From an uncultured Prevotellaceae bacterium (GTDB lineage Bacteria; Bacteroidota; Bacteroidia; Bacteroidales; Bacteroidaceae), in assembly GCA_900316585.1 (NCBI GenBank), contig ONDM01000006.1, positions 124,001 through 188,000 on the forward strand: a stretch of DNA of 64,000 nt, in the 5' to 3' direction. The notes under the pieces are model-generated. The model was not told the origin of the DNA. It searched no databases and worked only from the letters and a program-made list of their open reading frames with translations. The translations under genes were made by a program, and so were the position numbers. Each line of letters starts with the position of its first letter. The first letter of the stretch is position 1. Of this stretch, positions 33,308-42,414 are shown one piece after another.

Positions 33308-35186
33308 GATCTTTTTCTCTATGATTTATAGTAAATGATTTTATAGGATTATCGTATAATCGCTTAATCAGATCAGGACGACCTATTTTTTGTAATTCAT
33401 TTATAATATGTTGTTTTTCTTCTGGTTTATACCAGAAGAAAAACATACGTTGTGCCAATTTTTCCTTTTGAGTCTTAGCACTATATATTTCTTGCATTGT
33501 GTAGGGATGAAAACCCGTGTACCAAGCTTCAGTGCTAACTGTCATGGGGGTTGGGGTGAAGTCTTGAACTTGTTCTAGATGAAAATCCATTTGTTTTGTT
33601 AAGACTGCCAATTCTGCCATGTCTTCTTCTTTACAACCAGGGTGGCTGCTGATAAAGTAAGGAATTAATTGTTGCTTGAGATTTAATTGCTTGTTTAAAT
33701 GATCAAATATTTCCTTGAATTCACCAAATTGGCTGAATGAGGGTTTTCTCATCAAATAGAGTACGTTATCGCTAGTGTGTTCTGGAGCAACCTTCAAACG
33801 TCCACTTACATGGTTAACGATTAGTTCCTTTGTATACTCTTTTGCAGCTTTATTCAACCTCTCATCCTTGTAATCATGGAGTAGTAGGTCGTATCGCACT
33901 CCACTGCCAATAAAACTTTTTTTGATTCCAGGTAAGTTGTCTACCGATCTATATATATCTAGTAGGGAACTATGGTCCCCATTGAGATTTGGGCATATAC
34001 CAGGGTGTATACAAGACGGTCTTCTACATTTATTGCAAAGTTCTAAATTCTTGCCATGCATACCATACATATTTGCGGAAGGCCCTCCTAAATCACTTAA
34101 GTATCCCTTAAAGTCTGGGAGTTGAATGATTTGCCTCACTTCTCTCAAAATACTTTCTTTGCTGCGATTCATAATAAACTTTCCTTGGTGAGCAGAAATG
34201 GTGCAAAATGCACATCCTCCAAAGCAGCCTCTATGAATATTTACGGAGTGTTTAATCATTTCGTAGGCAGGTATTCGCTTCCCTTTATATTTTGGATGAG
34301 GGAGTCGAGTATAGGGCAAATCAAAAGAATGATCCAATTCTTTTGTAGAAAGAGGAGGAAATGGTGGGTTCACTACAGCGTAGCGATTATCTACTTTCTG
34401 AATGATTCGTTGGGCATGAAGCTTGTTACTTTCCTCTTCTATATGACGAAAATTCTGCGCCTGCTTTCTTTTGTCTTTCAGACACTCTTCATGAGAAAAT
34501 AGCATAATGTCATCATCTGTTATGCCATGTGGAATATCTTCCTCTTTGTGAAGTAAAACCGTTTGAGGGCATTCTGCTACTACTTCCCTAAACCTTTTGA
34601 TACTACATTGCTTTTCATTGATTAACGAGAGGGCAATCTGAGTTAGGGGTTTTTCTCCCATGCCATATACAATACAGTCTGCACTAGAATCACATAGAAT
34701 ACATTTCCTTAAGCTATCTTGCCAGTAATCATAATGAGTGAGCCGACGAAGACTAGCCTCTATACCCCCTAACAAAACTGGAACGTCTGGAAACAATTTC
34801 TTTAAAGCCTTTGAATAAACTATAGTTGGGTATTCGGGGCGCTTGTCGTGACGCCCATCAGGTGTATAAGCGTCTTCACTTCGCAGTCTCTTGTTTGCAG
34901 TATATTTGTTGACCATGGAGTCCATGCAACCAGGCGATATGCCAAAAAACAGACGAGGTTTACCTAGTTTTTTGAAATCTCGTAGGTCATCTTGCCAATT
35001 TGGTTGGGGTACTATTGCAACTTTAAGTCCTAAATCTTCTAAAATACGGCCGATTACTGCAGCGCCGAAAGATGGATGATCCACATAAGCATCTGCGCTG
35101 AATAAAATGATATCCAACGTATCCCATCCTCTTAATTCACATTCCTTTTTTGTGGTGGGAAGAAAATCCGTCAACCGGTGTTCCAA
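33261..35186 (-). CDS. YgiQ-family radical SAM protein
   Basis: 641 residues. The N-terminal part is a B12-binding-like fold (LFSADAYVDHPSFGAAVIGRIL, then FFGISPGCMDSMVNKYTAN). The radical SAM core has the cluster motif RGCFGGCAFCTISAHQG (C-x3-C-x2-C), followed by LSDLGGPSANMYGM and a second Cys-rich stretch CNKCRRPSCIHPGICPNL typical of YgiQ. The C-terminal part has KVAPEHTSDNVL and FTPTPMTVSTEAWYTG. YgiQ proteins are widespread; the reaction is not established. It lies between the 106-residue protein (9 nt before) and the PP2C-like gene (47-nt overlap). Confidence 0.93.
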   Translation of the reverse strand: MEHRLTDFLPTTKKECELRGWDTLDIILFSADAYVDHPSFGAAVIGRILEDLGLKVAIVPQPNWQDDLRDFKKLGKPRLFFGISPGCMDSMVNKYTANKRLRSEDAYTPDGRHDKRPEYPTIVYSKALKKLFPDVPVLLGGIEASLRRLTHYDYWQDSLRKCILCDSSADCIVYGMGEKPLTQIALSLINEKQCSIKRFREVVAECPQTVLLHKEEDIPHGITDDDIMLFSHEECLKDKRKQAQNFRHIEEESNKLHAQRIIQKVDNRYAVVNPPFPPLSTKELDHSFDLPYTRLPHPKYKGKRIPAYEMIKHSVNIHRGCFGGCAFCTISAHQGKFIMNRSKESILREVRQIIQLPDFKGYLSDLGGPSANMYGMHGKNLELCNKCRRPSCIHPGICPNLNGDHSSLLDIYRSVDNLPGIKKSFIGSGVRYDLLLHDYKDERLNKAAKEYTKELIVNHVSGRLKVAPEHTSDNVLYLMRKPSFSQFGEFKEIFDHLNKQLNLKQQLIPYFISSHPGCKEEDMAELAVLTKQMDFHLEQVQDFTPTPMTVSTEAWYTGFHPYTMQEIYSAKTQKEKLAQRMFFFWYKPEEKQHIINELQKIGRPDLIKRLYDNPIKSFTINHREKDHGIRNNRAMQYRKKR

Positions 35187-35195
35187 ATTAATTAT

Positions 35196-35516
35196 TTAGA
35201 ATTGTTCAGTTCCGGTCTTCTCCTTAGAATCTTTCCAATTAATGTAAAGCATGATAAGTTGGTGAAGACCAAAAGCTTTCATATTATTGTGATAGATGAC
35301 ATCAATACACAAATTAATCAGTTCTTTCTCTGGAACATCTTGGGAATTAATAATACTTCGAATGTTGAGCTTGAGTTTGTCAAGAACGGACTCGTCTATT
35401 ATGCCATTACTATCTACAAGATCCTGAAGTAGGTTGTATTTTTCAAGCGTAATTAGGTTATCTTCGGATACCTCTATGTTTCGTGTTCCAGATTGATTTG
35501 TTTGTATTTTGTACAT
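35196..35516 (-). CDS. small protein of unknown function, first gene of the ygiQ run
   Basis: 106 residues, no signal peptide or membrane span, mostly helical (LEKYNLLQDLVDSNGIIDES, KELINLCIDVIYHNNMKAFG). I do not recognise a domain. A full consensus promoter lies upstream (35543-35573) and YgiQ starts 9 nt after its stop, so it leads the operon, which supports it as a real gene. Confidence 0.7.
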   Translation of the reverse strand: MYKIQTNQSGTRNIEVSEDNLITLEKYNLLQDLVDSNGIIDESVLDKLKLNIRSIINSQDVPEKELINLCIDVIYHNNMKAFGLHQLIMLYINWKDSKEKTGTEQF

Positions 35517-35542
35517 GGTTTTTTGTTTTGATTTCTAATTAG

Positions 35543-35573
35543 CAAAGATACTTTGATTTCTGTAATTAGCCAA
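35543..35573 (-). promoter_or_regulatory. promoter of the ygiQ operon
   Basis: On the minus strand TTG (35571-35573), 20 nt, TATCTTTG (35543-35550). It sits next to the stop codon of the gene at 35575. Confidence 0.75.
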
Positions 35574-35574
35574 T

Positions 35575-38184
35575 TTATTTCAATAAAAACTGTAATATGG
35601 CTCCCATTATCTTTGAACGATTCTGCTCATCGCAGATACTTTCAAAAGGGAATCCCATGGCCATAAGATTGTAATCTTTGCCTTCATATGCAATGCCTGC
35701 ACAACGGTTGTTTTCATTGTAGGCAAAAGCAGGAAAAGCAGAATTGGTAGGGCGTAGACAATCCGCAGTCTGCACTGCATATTGTTGCTCGTTTAATTTT
35801 CGTGGAATATAGATTTTCATGCCACAACCATTAATAGAGGATTGCTCATCTGTTGAAGGGAGAAGAGTTTCATCCAGTGAGTATTTCAAATAGTTGATTG
35901 TGAACTTCTGTTCTTCTATTGTCTGCATATCACTTGCAATGAATGCTCCAGAGACTAATATATTACCACCATTCTGTAAATATGATTGAATCTTTTTTAT
36001 TAACTCAGGAGTAAATGTTTTATACTGCTTCAAACTCCATCCATCATTTTTCTGTAATCCAAAGATCAAATCTACCATGGAATAGTGTTTAAGGTCTATA
36101 TAGTCTTTTTCAACAGCTTCTTTACTGCAAGAAACAAAAGAATAATTACCATTAGATGCAATGGCGTTTCCGTGAACTAAAGGGTAATCGAATATATTAC
36201 CTGCAATGAGTTTTCCCTCTAGTTCATTTCCACTGTATCCGCAACCTTCTTTCGTTTCATCACCCAACCGAGTCCTGTCAAATATAATTTGTGCACCACA
36301 ATATCCAGGGGTGTACATATAGGGTACTCCTATATCTGTATTGATGTCGAATCCCAATAAACTCTCTGAATCAATAGGCTTTGGACCACTAAGGCGTTCA
36401 AAGCCATTGACAATCAGAATACGTTTGTTCATGGCTCCTTCTTTTGCAATGTATGCTGTTAGGATTTCACTATCCATACTTTCACCACCTTTGTTTATTG
36501 CAGTTATTTTGAAACTGTAAATCAATCCTGGGGTTAATGATAATTTAATACTGTTTTCCATTACAAGTCTGCCATTGTCAAAGCCGCCATTTCCTAGGCG
36601 TGTATAAATGACATATGCATCTGGTGCTGCAGTTAATTCGCTGGCATCAATGGTTGGTTTCCAAGATAGTTTGACCTCATGATCCATTTTGTCGAATTGG
36701 ATGGCAAATGCATGAATAGGTAGTGGGGCAATTATAGTTTCTTTTTGATGAACTTCATTAATGAATCTTGTTATGGATTTGTACATCGAACGGGCTGCTG
36801 TAAATTTGAAATTTGGGTCATGTCCTAACTTTATATCTGCATAGTTTTGGTGACTTAGTGTCTCAAAGATAACAGAAGGTACAACAGCACGTTTACTTTC
36901 GCTATAATTCCGGTCCCTGATTTCGCGACCAGTCCAATTGAGTTTGTATTCATTGTTTAAATCCCGGGTTAGTCCAAATAGTAGTTTTGTGGCTAGGTTC
37001 TTGGAAGCTTGGCGTGATATACCTCCCGGGTAATTTGTCAGACTGTCGTTTTCTGTAGAGCAAATGGTCATGGAGCCCACCCAAGAATTATCATCAGTAT
37101 ACCCAGCATCACTATGTACAGAGAATTGTAGCTCAATAGGAACTCGAAGCCCCATGGTATCTGGATTGAAAATTGAGCCACCATTCAAGTGGTTTGTTGC
37201 AAAGGATCGGCTATTAATGTCATCATTGTAGTCCCGTTCTCCTTTGTAGAAACTATAAGTGTCGTAAGGAAACCCAGCCCAATGAGTAGAATAGCGGGCA
37301 CCTTCTAAATATCGGGGCATACCGCTAGTTGTATTATGTTCTCCACGTCCGATGTTTCCCATTCCTCCTCCAAAACGAACAGCATCGGCAACCACGACAC
37401 CTCCTTTCCCTTTTGTATAGTTGGAAAGAGTAACTTTGCCATTGCTACCCGCATTGAATTCAAATGTACCAAGATATGTCCAAGTACCACCTCCAATTCC
37501 TTGATTGATATGGAATTCAGTAACTCCACCTGCATGGTAGACAGTGTAAAGGGCATCGTCAGCACTCTCTAAAAAACTTTGATAGGTTACATAGACAGCA
37601 TATTTCCCCTTTTCTGGAATTTCCGGATTCCAAGTAGCCAATGACTCATGGCTTTTTTGGTTTATTGTTCCACAAACACGAGCAGAACCCATGATGAAGG
37701 GATTCTCCTCATCAACATAGATTTTTTTGGGGTTTGCAAATCCTACGTATTCGCCTAATTGCCAGTGACGTTGACCATCTATCTCTAAATAACCAGACTC
37801 TTTTGAGTCATTGTCTACAATAATCTCATTTTTTTGCCAGTCTCTTTCACGAGGTGAGTAGACAATAGCACCCGCACGTTCCAGCATGGGGATTAAGAAG
37901 GGAACAACAATAGTTTGAGTGAATAAGTCTTCAGTGGTACCATATAATGGAGGCCGTTGCCAGCTCCATTCCTGCTTGTCATTTTTCCAATATATACCAT
38001 GGCTGGAAGATATCGTCAAATGCTTGTTTTGTAATCCTTTTTCTATAGAATAGGGATGGGAAATATTCTTTACCCAAGGTTTACCTTTATATTCGGTACT
38101 GCCCCAGTAATCTTGCGCTTGTGTTAATACAGAAATTCCCAGCAAGAGTAAACTTGCCAGGAACCTGTAAATGAAATGTATCAT
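35575..38184 (-). CDS. secreted golvesin/xanthan-lyase-type protein with amidase-like and FN3 parts
   Basis: 869 residues, signal peptide ending LLLGISVLTQAQ. About 120-275 looks like the golvesin C-terminal-like domain often labelled xanthan lyase (KGKYAVYVTYQSF, TEFHINQGIGGGTWTYLGTF, then DAVRFGGGMGNIGRG). Around it are pieces of an Amidase_3 (N-acetylmuramoyl-L-alanine amidase) pattern: an early Ser-Ser-His (ISSSHG), IELQFSVHSDAGYT and VIFETLSHQN with a late Glu, so the golvesin part appears inserted in the amidase. An FN3-like module (about 495-580) and an alpha/beta C-terminal domain follow. A role in wall or glycan remodelling is inferred. It is the last of three minus-strand genes that touch each other. 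Confidence 0.7.
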   Translation of the reverse strand: MIHFIYRFLASLLLLGISVLTQAQDYWGSTEYKGKPWVKNISHPYSIEKGLQNKHLTISSSHGIYWKNDKQEWSWQRPPLYGTTEDLFTQTIVVPFLIPMLERAGAIVYSPRERDWQKNEIIVDNDSKESGYLEIDGQRHWQLGEYVGFANPKKIYVDEENPFIMGSARVCGTINQKSHESLATWNPEIPEKGKYAVYVTYQSFLESADDALYTVYHAGGVTEFHINQGIGGGTWTYLGTFEFNAGSNGKVTLSNYTKGKGGVVVADAVRFGGGMGNIGRGEHNTTSGMPRYLEGARYSTHWAGFPYDTYSFYKGERDYNDDINSRSFATNHLNGGSIFNPDTMGLRVPIELQFSVHSDAGYTDDNSWVGSMTICSTENDSLTNYPGGISRQASKNLATKLLFGLTRDLNNEYKLNWTGREIRDRNYSESKRAVVPSVIFETLSHQNYADIKLGHDPNFKFTAARSMYKSITRFINEVHQKETIIAPLPIHAFAIQFDKMDHEVKLSWKPTIDASELTAAPDAYVIYTRLGNGGFDNGRLVMENSIKLSLTPGLIYSFKITAINKGGESMDSEILTAYIAKEGAMNKRILIVNGFERLSGPKPIDSESLLGFDINTDIGVPYMYTPGYCGAQIIFDRTRLGDETKEGCGYSGNELEGKLIAGNIFDYPLVHGNAIASNGNYSFVSCSKEAVEKDYIDLKHYSMVDLIFGLQKNDGWSLKQYKTFTPELIKKIQSYLQNGGNILVSGAFIASDMQTIEEQKFTINYLKYSLDETLLPSTDEQSSINGCGMKIYIPRKLNEQQYAVQTADCLRPTNSAFPAFAYNENNRCAGIAYEGKDYNLMAMGFPFESICDEQNRSKIMGAILQFLLK

Positions 38185-38754
38185 CTATTCAATATTTCCA
38201 ATAGTGAAGTTCTCAGGATGTTTACCTTTGAAATCTTTAAAATAAAGTTTAATTTCACGCATATCAGCTTCAATGTCATCTCCAGGTATGAAGACCTTTT
38301 CACTGCAGATTTCTTTTTTCTTGTAATCTATGCCACATAAGACAATAGGAAGGTTAGCCCCTTTGGCAATATACCAAAATCCTCTCTTCCAATTAGGATT
38401 AGCAGAACGGGTACCTTCTGGAGTAATACAAACTACGAACTTTTCAGCTTTATTGGCTTTTTCTATAACTTGCTGAGTAAGAGATGACTTCTTGCTTTTT
38501 TTATTACGTTCTACAGGGATGCCCCCCATCCACCTGAAAATTGGTCCTAATGGCCAAAAGAACCATTCTGATTTCATTAGGAATCCAGATTCTCTGCCAA
38601 TAGCACCTATGAATAGTTTTCCAATAAAAAGATCCCAATTGGTCGTATGTGGAGCCGCTACAATCATGCACTTAGCATAGTCGGGTGTAGTGACCTTATA
38701 TCTCCAACCTAGAACTTTGGTAAAAATAAAATGGAATAGTTTCTGTTTAAACAT
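38185..38754 (-). CDS. 1-acyl-glycerol-3-phosphate acyltransferase-like protein (PlsC family)
   Basis: 189 residues. Acyltransferase block I is APHTTNWDLFIG (H-x4-D), block III is ITPEGTRS. The middle has FFWPLGPIFRWMGGIPVERN, the acyl-acceptor binding region. PlsC-type enzymes move acyl chains from acyl-ACP or acyl-CoA to lipid acceptors at the inner membrane. This protein is shorter than PlsC (about 240) and lacks the N-terminal membrane hairpin; it belongs to a compact group common in Bacteroidetes whose acceptor is not settled. The gene directly abuts its neighbours (no gap to 35575-38184, 1 nt to the 89-residue gene). Confidence 0.85.
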   Translation of the reverse strand: MFKQKLFHFIFTKVLGWRYKVTTPDYAKCMIVAAPHTTNWDLFIGKLFIGAIGRESGFLMKSEWFFWPLGPIFRWMGGIPVERNKKSKKSSLTQQVIEKANKAEKFVVCITPEGTRSANPNWKRGFWYIAKGANLPIVLCGIDYKKKEICSEKVFIPGDDIEADMREIKLYFKDFKGKHPENFTIGNIE

Positions 38755-38755
38755 T

Positions 38756-39025
38756 TTAGTTAAGATTACAGATCTGGTCTACAATTTCAGTTGCCCGTTC
38801 ATTGAAATCTTCACGTAATTTCTTGTAGAATCCTTTTACATTTCCAGGCTCAGTATGACTAATCCGGCTTATAATGTCACCTTGTAGTTTAAGAATGGCT
38901 CCTGTAATATCATTGGCAATCTCAACTTTTGCATCTGGAGAATAAAGTGTTGCAGCAACAACTTCTGCAAAAAGTTCACCACAAATATTATTGATAGACT
39001 TTTTTAATGCTCTTCTTTTTGCCAT
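38756..39025 (-). CDS. small conserved protein upstream of the acyltransferase
   Basis: 89 residues, helical, no export signal (MAKRRALKKSINNICGELFA at the start; a basic N-terminus then a helical body). It is the first gene of the three-gene minus-strand run and ends 1 nt before the acyltransferase start. I do not recognise the family. The tight spacing supports it as a real gene. Confidence 0.7.
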   Translation of the reverse strand: MAKRRALKKSINNICGELFAEVVAATLYSPDAKVEIANDITGAILKLQGDIISRISHTEPGNVKGFYKKLREDFNERATEIVDQICNLN

Positions 39026-39160
39026 GGCGTTATTAGTTTATCGTTTACAATTCAGTTCCAAAGATAATGTTTTTTTTGATATGGCAAGACTTAATCCTTA
39101 AAATTTTTCGGGTGTTTTAATTTTAATAGATTTTGTATCGAAGAATTAGAAGATTTTGGC

Positions 39161-39168
39161 TAAATTTG
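39161..39168 (+). promoter_or_regulatory. -7 element of the PFP gene
   Basis: TAAATTTG. It rules out nothing by itself, but a GTG start at 39173 would leave no leader, so ATG 39230 is preferred (leader about 55 nt). Confidence 0.5.
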
Positions 39169-39229
39169 TTCCGTGAAAAAATGTATACATACAAATAAAT
39201 TATTTTTAACCCATAATAAATTGAATAAG

Positions 39230-40867
39230 ATGGAAATTAGTGCATTGCAAAAAGCAAGAGCAGCTTATCAGCCAAAACTTCCACAAGCCCTGAAGGGCCC
39301 TGTTGTAGCTGTTGAGGGTGCTCCTACTCAGAGTGTTGGAAATCAGGAGGAAATCAAGGCTATGTTCCCAAATACCTATGGCATGCCTGTTATAACATTT
39401 AAGGCTGGTGAAGCAAAACCTTTACAGCCATTTAATGTAGGTATCATTCTTTCTGGTGGTCAGGCTCCTGGTGGTCATAATGTAATCAGCGGACTGTATG
39501 ATGGCGTAAAATCATTGAACCCTAATAGCAAATTGTATGGTTTCTTGATGGGTCCTGGTGGTCTTGTTGATCATAAGTATGTAGAGTTTACTGACGAATT
39601 TATTGATTCATATCGTAATACCGGTGGTTTTGATATCATAGGTTCTGGACGTACTAAGCTGGAAGAGGTTTCTCAATTTGAAAGTGGTATTCAGATTTTG
39701 CGTAAGTTGGATATTAAGGCCCTTGTTATCATTGGTGGTGACGATTCTAACACTAATGCTTGCGTATTGGCAGAGTATTATGCCGCTAAGAATTATGGAG
39801 TTCAAGTAATCGGCTGTCCTAAGACTATTGACGGTGACTTGAAGAATGAACAGATTGAAACTTCATTTGGCTTTGATACAGCATGTAAGACTTATTCAGA
39901 ATTGATTGGTAACATTCAGCGTGATTGTAATTCAGCTCGTAAATACTGGCATTTCATCAAGTTGATGGGCCGTTCTGCTTCTCATATAGCATTGGAGTGT
40001 GCATTACAGACTCAGCCAAATGCATGTTTGATTTCTGAAGAAGTTGAGCAGAAAGCTATGAGTTTGGATGATGTCGTAACTTACATAGCTCAGATTGTAG
40101 CAGACAGAGCTGCTGATGGTAATAATTTTGGTACAATCTTGATTCCAGAAGGTCTCATTGAGTTTATTCCTGCAATCAAGAAACTGATTGCAGAGCTTAA
40201 TGATGTTCTTGCTTCACCAGAAGCTCAGAATTTAGGCAGAAGTGAGCAGATAGATTATGTTAAGTCACACATTGCTCAGGATAATCTCGCTGTATTTAAT
40301 TCTCTTCCAACAAGTGTAGCACGTCAGCTTGCTCTTGACCGTGACCCACATGGAAATGTACAGGTTTCACTTATTGAGACTGAAAAACTTCTATCAACAA
40401 TGGTAGCTGCTAAGCTTGATAGATGGAAGAAGGAAGGTAAGTATGTTGGTAAATTTGCTGCACAACATCACTTCTTCGGTTATGAAGGTCGTTGTGCTGC
40501 TCCATCTAACTATGATGCTGATTATTGCTATTCATTAGGTTATAACGCATCTCGTCTTATCGCTAATGGTAAGACTGGTTATATGTCTGTCATCAAGAAT
40601 ACTACAAAACCTGCAGCTGAATGGATAGCAGGTGGTGTGCCAATTACCATGATGATGAACTTGGAGAGGCGTAATGGAAAGATGAAGCCTGTAATTCGCA
40701 AGGCTCTTGTAGAACTTGATGGAGCTCCATTTAAGTTCTTTGCTTCAGCACGTGCAGGATGGGCTAAAAATACAAGTTATATTTACCCAGGTCCTATTCA
40801 GTACTGGGGGCCAACAGAGGTATGTGACCAATGTACCAAGACTTTAGCTCTTGAACAAGCAAAGTAG
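39230..40867 (+). CDS. pfp: diphosphate--fructose-6-phosphate 1-phosphotransferase (PPi-dependent PFK)
   Basis: 545 residues, the long PFP form. The two positions that separate PPi- from ATP-users are both of the PPi type: GGDDS (Asp in place of Gly) and PKTIDGDL (Lys before TIDGDL). MGRSASHIALECALQTQPN matches the fructose-phosphate site, and APGGHNVISGLYDG the phosphate loop. The enzyme makes fructose-1,6-bisphosphate from PPi reversibly, in the cytoplasm, so it can serve glycolysis and gluconeogenesis and save ATP. It is a single-gene unit with a strong terminator. Confidence 0.95.
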   Translation: MEISALQKARAAYQPKLPQALKGPVVAVEGAPTQSVGNQEEIKAMFPNTYGMPVITFKAGEAKPLQPFNVGIILSGGQAPGGHNVISGLYDGVKSLNPNSKLYGFLMGPGGLVDHKYVEFTDEFIDSYRNTGGFDIIGSGRTKLEEVSQFESGIQILRKLDIKALVIIGGDDSNTNACVLAEYYAAKNYGVQVIGCPKTIDGDLKNEQIETSFGFDTACKTYSELIGNIQRDCNSARKYWHFIKLMGRSASHIALECALQTQPNACLISEEVEQKAMSLDDVVTYIAQIVADRAADGNNFGTILIPEGLIEFIPAIKKLIAELNDVLASPEAQNLGRSEQIDYVKSHIAQDNLAVFNSLPTSVARQLALDRDPHGNVQVSLIETEKLLSTMVAAKLDRWKKEGKYVGKFAAQHHFFGYEGRCAAPSNYDADYCYSLGYNASRLIANGKTGYMSVIKNTTKPAAEWIAGGVPITMMMNLERRNGKMKPVIRKALVELDGAPFKFFASARAGWAKNTSYIYPGPIQYWGPTEVCDQCTKTLALEQAK

Positions 40868-40881
40868 TTTTTTACTGTCTT

Positions 40882-40922
40882 AAGTCATTCCAAGTACGAA
40901 ATAGTGCTTGGAATGACTTTTT
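40882..40922 (+). terminator. intrinsic terminator of the PFP gene
   Basis: A 16-bp stem with one wobble (AAGTCATTCCAAGTAC / GTGCTTGGAATGACTT), 6-nt loop, T-run. Confidence 0.9.
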
Positions 40923-40983
40923 ATATTCTTTATATGGGGGGTGTCAATGTATCTCTTCCTCATTCACAGCAGGTAAAGTACCT

Positions 40984-41826
40984 ATGAGATATTCTAAAAA
41001 GAAGCGTAAGAAGAGCAAGAAGGGTTTTATCTATTATATAAATCCAAGAAATTGGAAGGCATGGGCTGTATGGACTGTCTTGGGACTTCTTGCTGCAGGT
41101 TATGTGTTTTTTTTCTATTTCTATTTTGTAGGTCCATATTCATTTCGCTGGAAAGCTCTTTATGGAGATATCAAATATCCTGAAGGCTATGAGATTCATG
41201 GGATAGATATTTCTCACTATCAAGGTGATATTAATTGGGAAGAAGTTCGGAATGCATCCATTAATGATTGTCCTATACGCTTTATCTTTATAAAAGCCAC
41301 AGAGGGCACTAATATGATGGATAACTACTTCAATGAGAATTTCTACCAAGCAAAAGAAAATGGCTTTATTAGAGGTGCATACCATTTCTTTAGTCCTAAT
41401 TCCTCTGGTAAACTTCAAGCACAGTATTTTATCCGTCAAGTTCATTTGGAGAATGGAGATTTGCCACCAGTGTTGGATATAGAAACTGTTGGTAATCTAA
41501 AACCTATTCAAATAAAAAAGGAAGTGTTGGATTGGTTAAATGTCGTAGAAGCTCATTATGGTGTAAAACCAATTATTTATACGAATTATAAATTCAAATT
41601 GGATTATTTGAATGATGATATTTTTGCTCCTTATCCTTATTGGATAGCCCATTATTATGTAAATAAGGTAAAATATGAAGGAGCTTGGCGTTTTTGGCAG
41701 CACACCGATTTAGGTCGTATAAAGGGTATAAAGGAAAATGTAGATCTCAATATCTATAATGGATCTATGTATGATTTGATGAAGTTCACGATTGGCAGTA
41801 ATGTGGAGCAGCCGCTTCATGATTGA
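40984..41826 (+). CDS. membrane-anchored GH25 lysozyme
   Basis: 280 residues. A very basic N-terminus (SKKKRKKSKKG) precedes one membrane span (about 29-50, VWTVLGLLAAGYVFFFYFYF); then the GH25 domain: IHGIDISHYQGDINWEEV, FIFIKATEGTNMMD, GAYHFFSPNSSG, LPPVLDIETVG and PIIYTNYKF. The catalytic D-x-E of LDIE is present. GH25 enzymes cut the MurNAc-GlcNAc bond of peptidoglycan. The topology (N-in, domain in periplasm) suits an endogenous wall hydrolase rather than a secreted toxin. It ends 1 nt before the convergent cytidine deaminase gene. Confidence 0.9.
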   Translation: MRYSKKKRKKSKKGFIYYINPRNWKAWAVWTVLGLLAAGYVFFFYFYFVGPYSFRWKALYGDIKYPEGYEIHGIDISHYQGDINWEEVRNASINDCPIRFIFIKATEGTNMMDNYFNENFYQAKENGFIRGAYHFFSPNSSGKLQAQYFIRQVHLENGDLPPVLDIETVGNLKPIQIKKEVLDWLNVVEAHYGVKPIIYTNYKFKLDYLNDDIFAPYPYWIAHYYVNKVKYEGAWRFWQHTDLGRIKGIKENVDLNIYNGSMYDLMKFTIGSNVEQPLHD

Positions 41827-41827
41827 T

Positions 41828-42319
41828 TTATTCGAAATCTTTTAGTGAATCTGGAACAAACCGTAATGGCATTAAGACGTTGATTCCTTCAGGAATGATG
41901 TAAGTTCCAGCTTTTCCATATAGTATGATACGTATTGGTTGATTGTATCTAGCTTCCGTTTCAACCATTACTTGCCTGCATGCACCACAAGGTGATACGG
42001 GTGATAGGGTGAAGTCCTTATTACTGTATGCGGCTATGGCTATAGAGACAATAGGCTGGTTGGGATATAAATTTTGGGAAGTGAATATCGCATTTCTCTC
42101 AGCGCAAATTCCGTTAGGATAAGAAGCATTCTCCTGGTTACATCCAGTAACTATATGTCCGTCCTTTGTACGAAGTGCAGCTCCAACATGAAAGGTGGAG
42201 TATGGCGCATAACTTCGTTTAGTGGCTTCTTTTGCTAAATCTACCAGTTCTTTGTCTTGAATATCAAGTTCCTCATAATTAACCATAAAAATGGTACTTT
42301 TCAAATGTATTTCTTTCAT
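41828..42319 (-). CDS. cdd: cytidine deaminase
   Basis: 163 residues. Zinc and catalytic motifs are intact: GICAERNAIF (C-A-E) and SPCGACRQVMVE (P-C-x2-C). SYAPYSTFHVGAALRTKDG is the substrate loop. It deaminates cytidine/deoxycytidine to uridine in pyrimidine salvage. The N-terminal stretch MKEIHLKSTIFMVNYEELD resembles that of other Bacteroidales Cdd as I recall them, so I keep the long start (42319) over ATG 42286. A -7-like element (TACATTTG on this strand) lies at 42348-42355. Confidence 0.93.
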   Translation of the reverse strand: MKEIHLKSTIFMVNYEELDIQDKELVDLAKEATKRSYAPYSTFHVGAALRTKDGHIVTGCNQENASYPNGICAERNAIFTSQNLYPNQPIVSIAIAAYSNKDFTLSPVSPCGACRQVMVETEARYNQPIRIILYGKAGTYIIPEGINVLMPLRFVPDSLKDFE

Positions 42320-42414
42320 TCGAAGGCCTATTTGTTTTTTTCTATCACAAATGTATAAAGAAAATTGAAAATTCCCTTATTTTTTTGTTATTTTGTACTC
42401 AAAAATATAAAGGA

